Assembly (NCBI RefSeq): GCF_001443605.1
Contig: NZ_CP013118.1
Coordinates: forward strand, 124,001-188,000
Direction of reading: 5' to 3'
Length of the DNA stretch: 64,000 nucleotides
DNA from: Salinivirga cyanobacteriivorans
GTDB taxonomy: Bacteria; Bacteroidota; Bacteroidia; Bacteroidales; Salinivirgaceae
Part shown: in pieces, positions 46,435 to 55,446 of the stretch
Numbering within the stretch: the stretch's first letter is position 1
Layout: each line of letters opens with the position of its first letter
Program-made: the position numbers and the translations under genes
The notes under the pieces: model-generated
Seen by the model: the letters and a program-made list of their open reading frames with translations, nothing else
Database searches by the model: none
Told to the model about the DNA's origin: nothing

Positions 46435-46770
46435 ATGACTTTAGGACAACATATAACTGCTTTAAGGAAAGAAAAGAAACTTTCACAAAGCGAACTTGGA
46501 AAGCAAGCAGGGACATCGGGAGATTTGATTGGTAGATATGAAAGAGACGAAGTAAAACCTTCTATTGATGTAATTATCCGCATTGCCGATGCTCTGAACG
46601 TTTCAATTGATTATTTGGTGGGCAAAACTACACTTGAACTAAATCAGGATATGTTAAAACGTTTCCAAGAAGTTTCTACGCTGCCAGAAAATGCAAAAAA
46701 ACAAATCTATATGGTAATGGATGCCTTAATCCGCGACTTTAAAACCGGACAGGCATATGCTGATAAATAG
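46435..46770 (+). CDS. XRE-family regulator 5
   Basis: The 111-residue protein is nearly identical to XRE4, ending IRDFKTGQAYADK. Its 3' end (CAGGCATATGCTGATAAATAG) resembles the end of the third XRE remnant (49284-49403), consistent with exchange at this point. It sits upstream of a broken primase, so the regulator has outlived its main target. Confidence 0.88.
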   Translation: MTLGQHITALRKEKKLSQSELGKQAGTSGDLIGRYERDEVKPSIDVIIRIADALNVSIDYLVGKTTLELNQDMLKRFQEVSTLPENAKKQIYMVMDALIRDFKTGQAYADK

Positions 46771-46839
46771 ATAATTGACTAAGAATAACTCCTTTGTTTT
46801 TATTATTTCTACAAATTAGAGCATGCGATACATCTATTT

Positions 46840-47238
46840 TCAAAAAGGACAAGCCACTCTCTCCCAATCTTCTTGTTTATATCCCAAAAAATCAATTTTT
46901 TCAGTATCTAAATGATATTTTCTTATCGAAGGAAACCCATCTCCTCCTGTCCAATAAATATATACATAATCCTTGCACCATTTAATATCTTCAATCTTTG
47001 CAGATTCATCTGGTATCTTTACAACATAATTAACGCCTGGTGAAATAATTGAGTTTATTTTGACTTCTATGCCATAATTACACAAGCGGCTACCCTCCAA
47101 AATGACACAGTTATTAAATGGGCTATTGTAAACATTTTTCTGCTTAAATCCATAAATGAACCTTATGACAAAAATCACAACCAATAGTAATAATAAAAAT
47201 ACAACCAATATTTTAGTTAACCTCATTAATTTCTTCAT
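46840..47238 (-). CDS. Presumed membrane-anchored immunity protein (cassette 9)
   Basis: The 132-residue protein has one N-terminal membrane segment (residues 9-28, ILVVFLLLLLVVIFVIRFIY), a signal anchor, and a small beta-rich domain expected in the periplasm. It overlaps the 3' end of the tip at 47213 by 26 bases. No family is recognised. Confidence 0.6.
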   Translation of the reverse strand: MKKLMRLTKILVVFLLLLLVVIFVIRFIYGFKQKNVYNSPFNNCVILEGSRLCNYGIEVKINSIISPGVNYVVKIPDESAKIEDIKWCKDYVYIYWTGGDGFPSIRKYHLDTEKIDFLGYKQEDWERVACPF

Positions 47239-48673
47239 TAACTAAATCAATTTTAAATGATTCGATCGGATTTCCAACAACCTCATTATAGTTTGTTATT
47301 ATATTATAATAGCTATGGTCTAAATCCTTACTAATCTTTTGAGAAAAGTCTCGAAAAGTACTATTTTGAATTAGCCCACCTGCTGTTGGTTCCTGAGGAT
47401 TAAATAAATTCCAACCCCAATCTCCTAAAGGCTGATCTTCAAACACAGGCATAAAACTATTGTCTTGCGTAAAGTCAAATCTATCATTAATTCGATAGTA
47501 TAAGTTATCTACTTCAACAATAGCTTCTGTTTCACTTATTTTTTGAACCGAGCCTGTAAAATAAAACCTTAATGAAAATCGACCAAAACTTGCTTTCAAA
47601 TCATTATAACTATTTAAAAAACTGGTCATTGAAGTAACACTATATGCAAAATAATTTAGAGAATTTGGGTTAGGTTGAAACTCATTCTCTAAATCTATGG
47701 TATAGACATCTCCTATATTTTTAGGTTCAACAAATTCAATTAATCTTTTTAGAACATTCTTATTAGGAAACAAATTATCAGCAATAGTTACTTTTTCTAA
47801 GCCATCATTAAGACAATTATTAAATAAATCATAACTATTCAAAAATTCGTGAGCATTGGGGAATTGGATATTGTTTTGGCCTGACGAAGTAAACCAATGA
47901 TATAAAAAAACACTTGCATAGTAATAATCAACTTGCCACATGATTACTGGAATATCAAGTATTAACAGTTCAGTTTTAGTTAGGTCGTAATAAGTGCCAT
48001 TCTCCAATAAATCTACTTTTATTTGTTCTAACCCCTGCACAATTTTATCCAGATTGTAGTTTTCCCCATCCAAACTAATAGTAGTATTGTTGTTAAAAAG
48101 GTTGGTGGCGTCAGTATTAAGGAATTCTTTTAAGTGGCTTACATTATTGTCCGACTTTACTAACAATCTGTATTCGCCAATCTGGATACCAGTATACTCA
48201 TCACTAAAGATGTTTTCTTGGATATTATTTTCTAAACCAATTTCGTTAACATTGATGTTTTGCTCATTTTCCAAGCTTCCAATTATGAAAATTTTATCAT
48301 ATGTGTGATTTCCTATCTTTAAGTCCGAAGCATGTACTCTAAATTCATCAATATCAGGAAAATTGATGTAAGGATTCTGAAACTGAATAGGTATTCCATA
48401 AAGATTTGAAAGACGAATTTCATTTAAAATATTGTAAACAAATCTATTATCAATTACACCAATCTCTCCCTCTTCCACATCCTCAAAAATATGCCAACCT
48501 CCTTCGGGGTTGTGGATCAGGTCCCATTGGTATTTCCAAAGTTCGGTGCCGGTTGAATAATCCATAAGATTATCTGTTTCTCCCTGAGGCAAAGTAAAGG
48601 AATTTTCTTCGGAAAACGTGTGGCGTAAATTAAAAACTCCGTGGCCAAGTTTCCCGATTCTCGGGACAGGCAA
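47213..48673 (-). CDS. Toxin tip, unrecognised domain (cassette 9, 5' end frameshifted)
   Basis: The first codons are translated from the palindromic insertion; homology resumes at GKLGHGVFNLRHTF and reaches the VEEGE boundary near residue 70. The variable part of about 415 residues has a linker with the KIGNHTYDKIFIIG motif, similar to KTYDYIMID of two other tips. The C-terminal domain contains YYRINDRFDFTQD and a Gly/Trp-rich stretch (PLGDWGWNLFNPQ). I considered a colicin M-like fold but could not place its catalytic residues. Confidence 0.55.
   Translation of the reverse strand: MPVPRIGKLGHGVFNLRHTFSEENSFTLPQGETDNLMDYSTGTELWKYQWDLIHNPEGGWHIFEDVEEGEIGVIDNRFVYNILNEIRLSNLYGIPIQFQNPYINFPDIDEFRVHASDLKIGNHTYDKIFIIGSLENEQNINVNEIGLENNIQENIFSDEYTGIQIGEYRLLVKSDNNVSHLKEFLNTDATNLFNNNTTISLDGENYNLDKIVQGLEQIKVDLLENGTYYDLTKTELLILDIPVIMWQVDYYYASVFLYHWFTSSGQNNIQFPNAHEFLNSYDLFNNCLNDGLEKVTIADNLFPNKNVLKRLIEFVEPKNIGDVYTIDLENEFQPNPNSLNYFAYSVTSMTSFLNSYNDLKASFGRFSLRFYFTGSVQKISETEAIVEVDNLYYRINDRFDFTQDNSFMPVFEDQPLGDWGWNLFNPQEPTAGGLIQNSTFRDFSQKISKDLDHSYYNIITNYNEVVGNPIESFKIDLVNEEINEVN
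48652..48671. repeat. Short palindromic insertion in HExxH motif
   Basis: This is the fourth copy of the 20-base element at the same codon of the metallopeptidase arm. The flanks match those of the copy at 7216. Confidence 0.78.
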
Positions 48674-49029
48674 TGCGCTACATCGCGGGTGGTGGCATCG
48701 GCGGTTACGAAGCCGTAGCGCGATTTAATGGGCATATACCCACGTACGTCGCCGCCTTCGGTGATGCCGGGGATTACGAACAGGTAGGCCTGGCCCTGTT
48801 GCACGGGGTCGTACTGCATGCTGGCCAGAAACGATTCCCACACGGCGCGCATCTCGTTGCTGTAGTCGGTGTTGGGGCGCTCTATGAGGCCGTCGCCGTT
48901 TTCGTCCCAATAGTTGATGTCCAGCGCGGGCAGGTATTCCACATCCCAGCTTACCACGGCCTGGCCGTAAATGTCGTTGAGTGCGTCTTCGAACTGGGCT
49001 TCGGTGTAGTTGAGCTCGTAGCCACGGGG
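48672..49029 (-). pseudogene. Metallopeptidase pre-toxin fragment, cassette 9
   Basis: This is the same allele as 7236-7593 (DINYWDENGDGLIERPNTD). It begins after the stop at 49030-49032 and is broken at DVAH by the insertion. A short stretch near its 5' end (48907-48960) has several silent differences from the other two long arms. Confidence 0.72.
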
Positions 49030-49283
49030 TCAGTGCAATAGAGATTTATTGTTCTTTTATATTCTTTGCCTTGATGCAAAGAACCAAAAATCAAGACCAA
49101 ATTACGCTTCAGCCCGCTCTGTTCAAAGAATTAAATGACCAATAAAAGCTGAACAAGCCTCTTTTATGTCATTCATATCCTTTGAACATTCACTCCAACG
49201 CTGGCTCGCAAATTTGGTCTGGCCTGCCCGCAAAAAGTTTTTTAGTGTATTACTAACTTTTTATTGTAGCTTTTTGACCGGCC
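49030..49283. repeat. 254-bp structured repeat S, copy 3
   Basis: This is the third copy of the block at 7594-7847, with the same dyad. It joins the peptidase fragment of cassette 9 to the third XRE remnant. Confidence 0.7.
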
Positions 49284-49403
49284 ATGATGCAACGCCTGAA
49301 CGATATTGCCACCTTCCGGGAAAAAGACCGCGAACACATCCTATACACCCTCGATGCAATGATTCGAGACGTTAAAACCAGACAGGCTTATGCAAATAAA
49401 TAG
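49284..49403 (+). pseudogene. XRE regulator 3' remnant, copy 3
   Basis: This 39-codon frame starts MMQRLNDIATFREKD and ends DVKTRQAYANK. The last 30 bases differ from the other two remnants and resemble the XRE5 end, so the exchange point lies within the final codons. Confidence 0.75.
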
Positions 49404-49414
49404 ACCAATCCTGA

Positions 49415-50641
49415 CTACTTACCCAATTCTTTTTCAATATTGGTGATTAGTTTAATGTTGTATTTATCTGTTTCCGTTAACTTGTCATTGATATCTTTCG
49501 TTCTCTTCCCTTTCTTTTCGTAATGATTATAGAAGGCAAACAAATTAAAATAAGCCTGATAAAACTCCGAATTGAAGGCATAATTGTATTTGGCAAAAAT
49601 GCTGTTCCGCAAAATACCCAAAGCATAAAGATCCAAACCCTCTAAGTCTTCCTCTGTTAGTTTATTATTCTTATGCGCCTTATACATGGCCAAATCGAGC
49701 TGGGGTATGAATTTGTAAGGGATAATTACTTTTACTTCATTATTTAGAAATGAACGAAGAAAATGATATTGGAGCTTCCCATTCTGAATATTAACTCCAA
49801 TTAGTACTGGATTGTTTAAAACAAGTAAATCACTGATGTATGTAAAGTTTTCATCAAATAGTCTATTTACACTTTTTCTTGATAAACTGTTTGTGAAAAT
49901 TTCTAAGTTTTCTCGAATAAATTTATTTTTTTCGCAAGTAAAAATTATTTCAGAAAAATATTTCTGACCATCATAATTGGATTTTATTTGATCAGTAACA
50001 TCCAATATTTCACCCTTATTGCCAACAACATACCTATATTTTATACAACCTTCAAAGTTACCACGTAAACAAATGCGGACAAATGCCACTTCATGATTAA
50101 TAAAAAAAACTTTATCTATAGAAAGTAAAGGATAAGTTATTCCCCTATTTGTTTCATGTTCAGCAAAATCAAAAAAATCCATAAATGAAGATTTTTGGCC
50201 GTTCATTGGATTAACCAATTTTAATTTCCAATATGGAGTATCAACAATATAGCATTGCTGATAGTTGATATCAAAATTAAACTTATAATTAAATTCATAA
50301 GTCATACTATCTTTAATATCATAATATATTCTTTTTGTATTGAACTTATCAATTGAAAATGAATTTTCTAATCGATTAGCATTAAAAAATATTTTATTAT
50401 CAATAAAAAATGGATTGCTCCTTGTCTGTATTTGATTACTATCAATAGGTATTTGATTAAAAAATAAATAGCTCTTATTTTTATATTCTTTAGAATAACA
50501 TTTCAACTGATTATTCTCATATTTGTTTAGGTAAAGTAAATGATCTTCCCATTGCAGAATTGTATCTAATCTAAAATCCTGAGCAATAGAATTCAGTATT
50601 GATAGTAATAATATAATTGAAAATCGAAATTTCATCTTCAT
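49415..50641 (-). CDS. Presumed periplasmic immunity protein with YARHG-like domain (cassette 10)
   Basis: The 408-residue protein has a Sec leader (MKMKFRFSIILLLSILNSIAQ). It has a long beta-rich middle and a C-terminal YARHG-like domain (LGILRNSIFAKYNYAFNSEF). It follows the cysteine-peptidase-like protein at 50646. It is the third YARHG protein in the window, and all three are next to toxins of the same CN/LFP/GH group. Confidence 0.62.
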   Translation of the reverse strand: MKMKFRFSIILLLSILNSIAQDFRLDTILQWEDHLLYLNKYENNQLKCYSKEYKNKSYLFFNQIPIDSNQIQTRSNPFFIDNKIFFNANRLENSFSIDKFNTKRIYYDIKDSMTYEFNYKFNFDINYQQCYIVDTPYWKLKLVNPMNGQKSSFMDFFDFAEHETNRGITYPLLSIDKVFFINHEVAFVRICLRGNFEGCIKYRYVVGNKGEILDVTDQIKSNYDGQKYFSEIIFTCEKNKFIRENLEIFTNSLSRKSVNRLFDENFTYISDLLVLNNPVLIGVNIQNGKLQYHFLRSFLNNEVKVIIPYKFIPQLDLAMYKAHKNNKLTEEDLEGLDLYALGILRNSIFAKYNYAFNSEFYQAYFNLFAFYNHYEKKGKRTKDINDKLTETDKYNIKLITNIEKELGK

Positions 50642-50645
50642 GTAT

Positions 50646-52160
50646 TTACAATTTTAATATGTATTCTAAATAAATTCTTGCTTGAACATTATTGATATTC
50701 GTCCAAACTTGATTAAGTTGCGTAATATTTGTTGTCCCTCCTGCTTGGATTATATTTGCATTCAGATAACTACCATTTTCATAATTCTGAGTAGGATAAC
50801 ATGTTGCTATGTGACCTGAGTAATCATATTTTCCAGCTAAGCCAGCGTAATATCGCCAATTATATGCAGTTAAATATACAATGTAACCTGCATTTGTATA
50901 ATTCCATGCTTCACCAAAACCAACAGGACTAAAACCCTCTCCTGTATTTAGCACATCATGAATTTTACTTGCATAATTATGTGGGCCCCAAGGTGCATAA
51001 TTTGAATTCGAGATATTCGAATTGTTACTGCTAAAAAAACCGGGAAATAATATTTGGCGTGTCATATCAGATGCAAAAACATTGCACCAAGTATTGTTAA
51101 ATACTGGACTCAAAATAGGTATTTCGCTTCCTTCATTTTGAGTGGAGCTCTCATCAAACTTTAATATCAACTTATCATTTGAGTTCCTATCAGACATTTC
51201 TGACAAATTTGTAATTCTACGGTTTAATCGATTAACATATTCCCAAGACCAATCTGACACCTTTTGATTTGAATCATGTTTATCTGAATTTTCAATATAA
51301 GTAAGCAAATTGTATATAAACTTATCATAAATAATATATATTGTATCAGATTCCTCAATGGATATTGGCCAATCCTTAACTTTACTTGGATCATAACCAT
51401 CAATATTATTTGAGTTAGAATATATGTACAGATCTGAAAAAAACCAATGATCTTCATCGTTTTCATCTGTATAAATTGAGTTAATTAATTTCATATTTTC
51501 AACAGTATTAGAATCTGCTGGAATTAAATCGAAGAAACCGTATTTAAAGTTTCCATGAAAAAAATTAATATGGTTGTTTTTATATCTATTTTCATGTACT
51601 AGATTAGTCGCTGTATTTTTCCTATCTGATGTCCAAACCGGCATAATCGCATTGGCTAAAAACCGGGTTCCGTCATCTACTACTTCTTCATTCCCGGAGG
51701 GCAAGTGTTCTCGGATAAAATTCATTACTTCCGGAAACAAATGTTTTTGTTTAAGGGGATCGCTTATTTCCAGCTTTTTGAATTCATATCCATCTCCTTC
51801 ATTCATAAATAAAAACAAAATATGGTTGCCAACACTGTAATGTTGTTTCCATTGGGTTACATATGTTTCTTCATTCAATGAAAAGGGAGTATTTAGCTCC
51901 AGGGGACCAAAAGCTTTAACATCAAAAAAGCTCAAATGCACTTTAAGTGTATCTCCAATAATACTGTAGTTACTATCCATAGCCATCTTTAGTTGGTCTA
52001 CATGTACTTTTTCTTTTATGGCCAATAGTTGTGAGTTTTGAATATCGCTACTTTTAGTTACGTGCATTTTAACTTCTATTACCGCATTCTGAGCGTTTAG
52101 CGATATAAATATCGTATTTATTGCAATAAACATCAATATTTTAAGCTTTTTTCTAGTCAT
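50646..52160 (-). CDS. Exported CN/LFP/GH cysteine-peptidase-like protein (cassette 10)
   Basis: The ATG at 52160 (MTRKKLKILMFIAINTIFI) overlaps the stop of the upstream tip as ATGACTAG; a TTG three codons earlier is less likely. A Sec leader occupies residues 1-24. The C-terminal domain has Cys in WCNVFASDMTRQILFPGF near 360 and His in YSGHIATCYP near 450, matching the catalytic heads of the tips at 18353, 27687 and 30518. Here the presumed toxic domain is a separate exported protein and not the end of the tip. Whether it is toxin, decoy or partner is open. Confidence 0.58.
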   Translation of the reverse strand: MTRKKLKILMFIAINTIFISLNAQNAVIEVKMHVTKSSDIQNSQLLAIKEKVHVDQLKMAMDSNYSIIGDTLKVHLSFFDVKAFGPLELNTPFSLNEETYVTQWKQHYSVGNHILFLFMNEGDGYEFKKLEISDPLKQKHLFPEVMNFIREHLPSGNEEVVDDGTRFLANAIMPVWTSDRKNTATNLVHENRYKNNHINFFHGNFKYGFFDLIPADSNTVENMKLINSIYTDENDEDHWFFSDLYIYSNSNNIDGYDPSKVKDWPISIEESDTIYIIYDKFIYNLLTYIENSDKHDSNQKVSDWSWEYVNRLNRRITNLSEMSDRNSNDKLILKFDESSTQNEGSEIPILSPVFNNTWCNVFASDMTRQILFPGFFSSNNSNISNSNYAPWGPHNYASKIHDVLNTGEGFSPVGFGEAWNYTNAGYIVYLTAYNWRYYAGLAGKYDYSGHIATCYPTQNYENGSYLNANIIQAGGTTNITQLNQVWTNINNVQARIYLEYILKL

Positions 52161-52911
52161 TGCTTTCAATATCTAAAATTTCGTAAATCTTATCTATTAT
52201 TTCTTCTGTATATTGATTCTTAAGTGAATCCGCAGGTAATAATGGATCGGCATCAGGTAGTGCATCCACCACATCTACAATAAATGCCTGCCAGCTTGCC
52301 GGTGTTTCCTTTTTCGCGGTAAGGGCATCATATAAAACATCATAATCAGGAACGGAATCCATTGAAACATCTAAATCATGCATTGTAATAAGGGTACTAT
52401 CCATTTTCCATTCCATATCTTCTGTTTTTGTTGTATTTTGCGACATCCCTCTTTCGTAATAGGCTGTTGCATGGTTAAATACTACAGGATCAAATTGCTC
52501 GGGTACAGGTTCTAATGTTTCTGAGAGACTATCAAATTGGCTTTTTAATACTAAAATGCTATCGCAAAAAGTTTCTATAGCCGTTGACAATTCAAACTGA
52601 AGTTTTTTAAGGTAGATTGTTTTTTCAACATTGGAAGCCAATAATCTAAATTGTTGACCTACTAAAATAATACTATCTTCTTGTTCAAAATAGGCTGAAT
52701 CAAGCGTAATGGATAACACAGGCATTTTTTCCGGTTCTTCTATTTTATGAATCCATTTAATATCTTCTTCTACAAATTCACCATTCTCAATTGTACCTGC
52801 AAATAATTCAATGCTTTGGTTTAGTTCAGGTAAAAAATTCATGCATCGATTATCTCCTAACAACTGCTCATTGAAATAGATACCTTCCATACGTATCTCC
52901 CCCTCTTCCAC
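52153..52911 (-). CDS. Toxin tip, unrecognised domain (cassette 10)
   Basis: The 252-residue frame starts at a GTG in the shared boundary and is open to the joint at 52971. The sequence after VEEGE is acidic and mostly helical (ETFCDSILVLKSQFDSLSET, YTEEIIDKIYEILDIESND). No catalytic motif is seen. It may be a carrier or docking segment for the coupled downstream protein, or a short toxin of unknown type. Confidence 0.52.
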   Translation of the reverse strand: MEEGEIRMEGIYFNEQLLGDNRCMNFLPELNQSIELFAGTIENGEFVEEDIKWIHKIEEPEKMPVLSITLDSAYFEQEDSIILVGQQFRLLASNVEKTIYLKKLQFELSTAIETFCDSILVLKSQFDSLSETLEPVPEQFDPVVFNHATAYYERGMSQNTTKTEDMEWKMDSTLITMHDLDVSMDSVPDYDVLYDALTAKKETPASWQAFIVDVVDALPDADPLLPADSLKNQYTEEIIDKIYEILDIESND

Positions 52912-52971
52912 ATCCTCAAAAATATGCCACCCTCCTTCGGGGTTATGGATCAGGTCCCATTGGTATTTCCA

Positions 52972-53940
52972 AGTGAGCAGGAAAACCCATCGTCAATGAT
53001 GTTTTTATACAGGCTTTTATCAAAGAACGTCGTGCTATAAACACACTTTCAAATATATAAAAATCGGCCATACTTTTTCTTTCAATTGAAAAGTTCAATT
53101 GAAGAAAAAAAAGACCACAGGTTTATTTTTTAAAAGAAAAACAAAAAAAAAGAAAGCCATACCACAAGGTAAGGCGAAAAGGGCTGTCAAGGCTGACGGC
53201 AAAAGAGTTTTACCATAAAAATCAATCTCTTAAAACTGTTTTGCCGGAACTTGTCTTGGCCTTTACTGCCCTTGGAGCCGGCTTAAATTGGGCTTCCTTT
53301 TTTTGCTTTCCGGAAGTCAAAAATTGCTTTGTTTAAAGTCTTTAACCTGCTGAACAATGGTAACTTGTGCGTAAGGAAAAAGTGCCTAAAGCAAGCGGAG
53401 GGAAAGCGGATGCAATAAGTGAAGTGAGGAACGAACGAAACGGGTTGCAGACGCTGTGCAGCGATAGCGAGCCGCCTGCGAGTGCGGCCGAGGCCTGCCG
53501 GGTAAAAGCCGACCTTAGAAGGCTGAGCGGCAGTGCTGCCTGCAGTGAGCTTTGGCGCAGGTTTTTGATCGTGTCGTCGGATGGAGCGATGGCTCAAAAA
53601 CTGTGACAAAGGCGAACCGAGGACGCTAGCAGGCTCGCTTAACTCGGGCAGCGGTTGGCTGTGACTGCGATGTGGAGTTTACGGAACATGGCAGGCGCAG
53701 ACAAAGGAGCTGCCAATGAGGAAGATTGAGGAACGCAAAAAACATGACAAGCTCGGATCCGCCAGCTGGCGGAGGAGACCCGCAGGGCGGAACAGCTTAT
53801 TTTTATTCAATTGAAAAATAAAATGTCATAAAAATGTGCTGTGACGGCTTGGCCATGGCTTTTTGCTGACGAGTGATGACGAATACCGCTTTTCCGGATT
53901 CCCGATACGTTGCACTATCGGGACAGGCTGTGCGGTGGGG
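52972..53940. repeat. Long mosaic repeat R, copy 5
   Basis: This block of about 0.97 kb has the AATAAGTGAAG, GCGGCCGAGG and TCCGCCAGCTGGCGGA blocks. Near its end is the palindromic insertion at 53900-53928. It is followed not by the winged-helix ORF but by a small gene pair and the recombinases. Confidence 0.75.
53900..53928. repeat. TCCCGAT-type palindromic element, long-loop form
   Basis: TCCCGAT and ATCGGGACAGGC enclose a short loop. Copies 1-4 of repeat R lack it (GGATCGTGCGG or GGGTCGTGCGG is continuous there). It is related to the insertions in the peptidase arms. Confidence 0.7.
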
Positions 53941-53967
53941 TTATTCATCCTTTAATCTGGAAAGTAT

Positions 53968-54324
53968 TTAAGCTACAATATTATTAAGAGGTTTATTGTC
54001 CTGTAAATCTAATAAAGCACTATTTAGAACTGCAGTCTTAATAAAACCTTTCACAGATAAATCTTCGTTAAGGTTTTCCCAACAAACACCAACACCTCCG
54101 CTAATTAAACGCCATTGATTTAGTTGTTCCTGGGTAGCTTCTTTTAACCTTTGATAATAAGAAATATGAGATTGTAAAACTTTACCATTATTTAATATAA
54201 TAACAATTAAATCTAAGTTTTTATCTAGTAGCATATTGCTTATCCTTAACCCCTTTTCATGTATTAAAATGTCGAATGGGTCTTTTGCCCTCTTTTCATA
54301 TTGTTCGTTATTTGAAGTACTCAT
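53968..54324 (-). CDS. DUF2442 protein
   Basis: The 118-residue protein ends in a DUF2442 domain (YYQRLKEATQEQLNQWRLIS, then ENLNEDLSVKGF). It overlaps the preceding DUF4160 gene by 17 bases. Such pairs are common in mobile DNA and have been considered toxin-antitoxin-like, though their function is not established. It occupies the same slot as the ParE pair at the right end. Confidence 0.8.
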   Translation of the reverse strand: MSTSNNEQYEKRAKDPFDILIHEKGLRISNMLLDKNLDLIVIILNNGKVLQSHISYYQRLKEATQEQLNQWRLISGGVGVCWENLNEDLSVKGFIKTAVLNSALLDLQDNKPLNNIVA

Positions 54325-54544
54325 ACCAAGCTGATTTTAACGTTTCTATATTTTCATCAATAATTTTTCGTATATCTTTAACTTCACCTACTGTAAAGCC
54401 ATAAAGATAATCTTCACGATATTCTGGTTCTAACCAGATTTTACCACGCTTTTCGGCCTTTTCAATGTGTATATGTATAGGTTCAAAACCTTCATCGCTA
54501 TAAAAAAAGAACCGAAAACCTTTTATTCTTAATATTACTGGCAT
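54308..54544 (-). CDS. DUF4160 protein
   Basis: The 78-residue protein matches DUF4160 over its whole length (MPVILRIKGFRFFFYSDEG, HIHIEKAEKRGKIWLEPE). It is translated together with the overlapping DUF2442 gene. The pair sits 39 bases after the recombinases and is likely cargo of that element. Confidence 0.82.
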   Translation of the reverse strand: MPVILRIKGFRFFFYSDEGFEPIHIHIEKAEKRGKIWLEPEYREDYLYGFTVGEVKDIRKIIDENIETLKSAWYEYFK

Positions 54545-54582
54545 ACATTACAAATTTAACGTTTTTAATTTACATATAGTTT

Positions 54583-55446
54583 CTATTTTAACGGATGATA
54601 TTTTTCTAACTCTTTCTGCAGATCTTCTAAATTGTCCGTCCTGTACCTTTCTGTGCTGCTTACGTACTTGTGTCCGGCCATGTGTTGCACTTCTCTCAAA
54701 TTATAATGCTGCAACCAGTTTGTAATGATCGATGCCCTGATTTGTGCCATGTTTTTTAACCGTGGTTCGTACCTGTTTATCATCTTTTTGATTCTTGACA
54801 TTCCCCGGAATAAGCGTTTTTTATGAAACAAATAGCTTCCTTCGATTTCATCTTTTAAAAACTTTCCTTCGGATAAAAGATATTCGTGCAAGGGTAGTAC
54901 TTGAAAGGGTTTTAACTCTAAAATACGTTTATTGGTTCGTCGGGTCGATGGGATATAAATTTTGCCTTTGTCCAATTGTAAATGATTGATTTCCAATTTT
55001 ACCAGTTCGGAGATCTGTAAGCCCTGGTATATTTTTAATCCCAAAACAACATGATAGGTTTTCAACGTATTTTCGTGCGTCCAGTGGTTGCGGCTTTCGG
55101 GGAACTTTTGATATATTTCATCGAGCTGTTTTTGGGTAAACAGATCGTGCGGTACCGTGCGCTGTACGCCTTTTAACCGAACGTTTTCTGCAATATTCGG
55201 CAAGCCTTTAAATTCCAGGTAATAACCGATTTTCTTTAACTCTAAATTGATGGTTTTTGCTTGTATGCTTTGGCCTTTTCGATAGCGGATGTACTGCATT
55301 AATTGCTCATTATCAAAACTTTCAATTGAAAGAGATAGTTCATACAAATAAAGTTTAAACTTCTTTTCAATGAAAGAACCGTAATCACCGGCCGTGCTTA
55401 TGGCAAAGCCTTTTTTAACCAGGTATTGTTTAAAATGCTGATTCAT
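54583..55446 (-). CDS. Tyrosine recombinase, second of a pair (box I Arg and box II His changed)
   Basis: This 287-residue recombinase has the nucleophile Tyr268 (SSTERYRTD), His259 (MAGHKY) and Arg237 (AQIRAS). Two catalytic positions are changed: box I reads QGLQISEL (Gln for Arg), and the HxxR histidine is Ala234. The start ATG at 55446 overlaps the first recombinase by 17 bases. The same Gln is in the copy at the left edge, so it is not a random mutation. The protein may function as a non-catalytic partner in a heteromeric recombinase (inference). Confidence 0.86.
   Translation of the reverse strand: MNQHFKQYLVKKGFAISTAGDYGSFIEKKFKLYLYELSLSIESFDNEQLMQYIRYRKGQSIQAKTINLELKKIGYYLEFKGLPNIAENVRLKGVQRTVPHDLFTQKQLDEIYQKFPESRNHWTHENTLKTYHVVLGLKIYQGLQISELVKLEINHLQLDKGKIYIPSTRRTNKRILELKPFQVLPLHEYLLSEGKFLKDEIEGSYLFHKKRLFRGMSRIKKMINRYEPRLKNMAQIRASIITNWLQHYNLREVQHMAGHKYVSSTERYRTDNLEDLQKELEKYHPLK

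Noticed and set aside
47213-48673. Colicin M-like lipid II phosphatase in the tip of cassette 9
   Set aside because: The DRFDF segment is only vaguely similar, and the required downstream Asp/His/Arg residues could not be placed.
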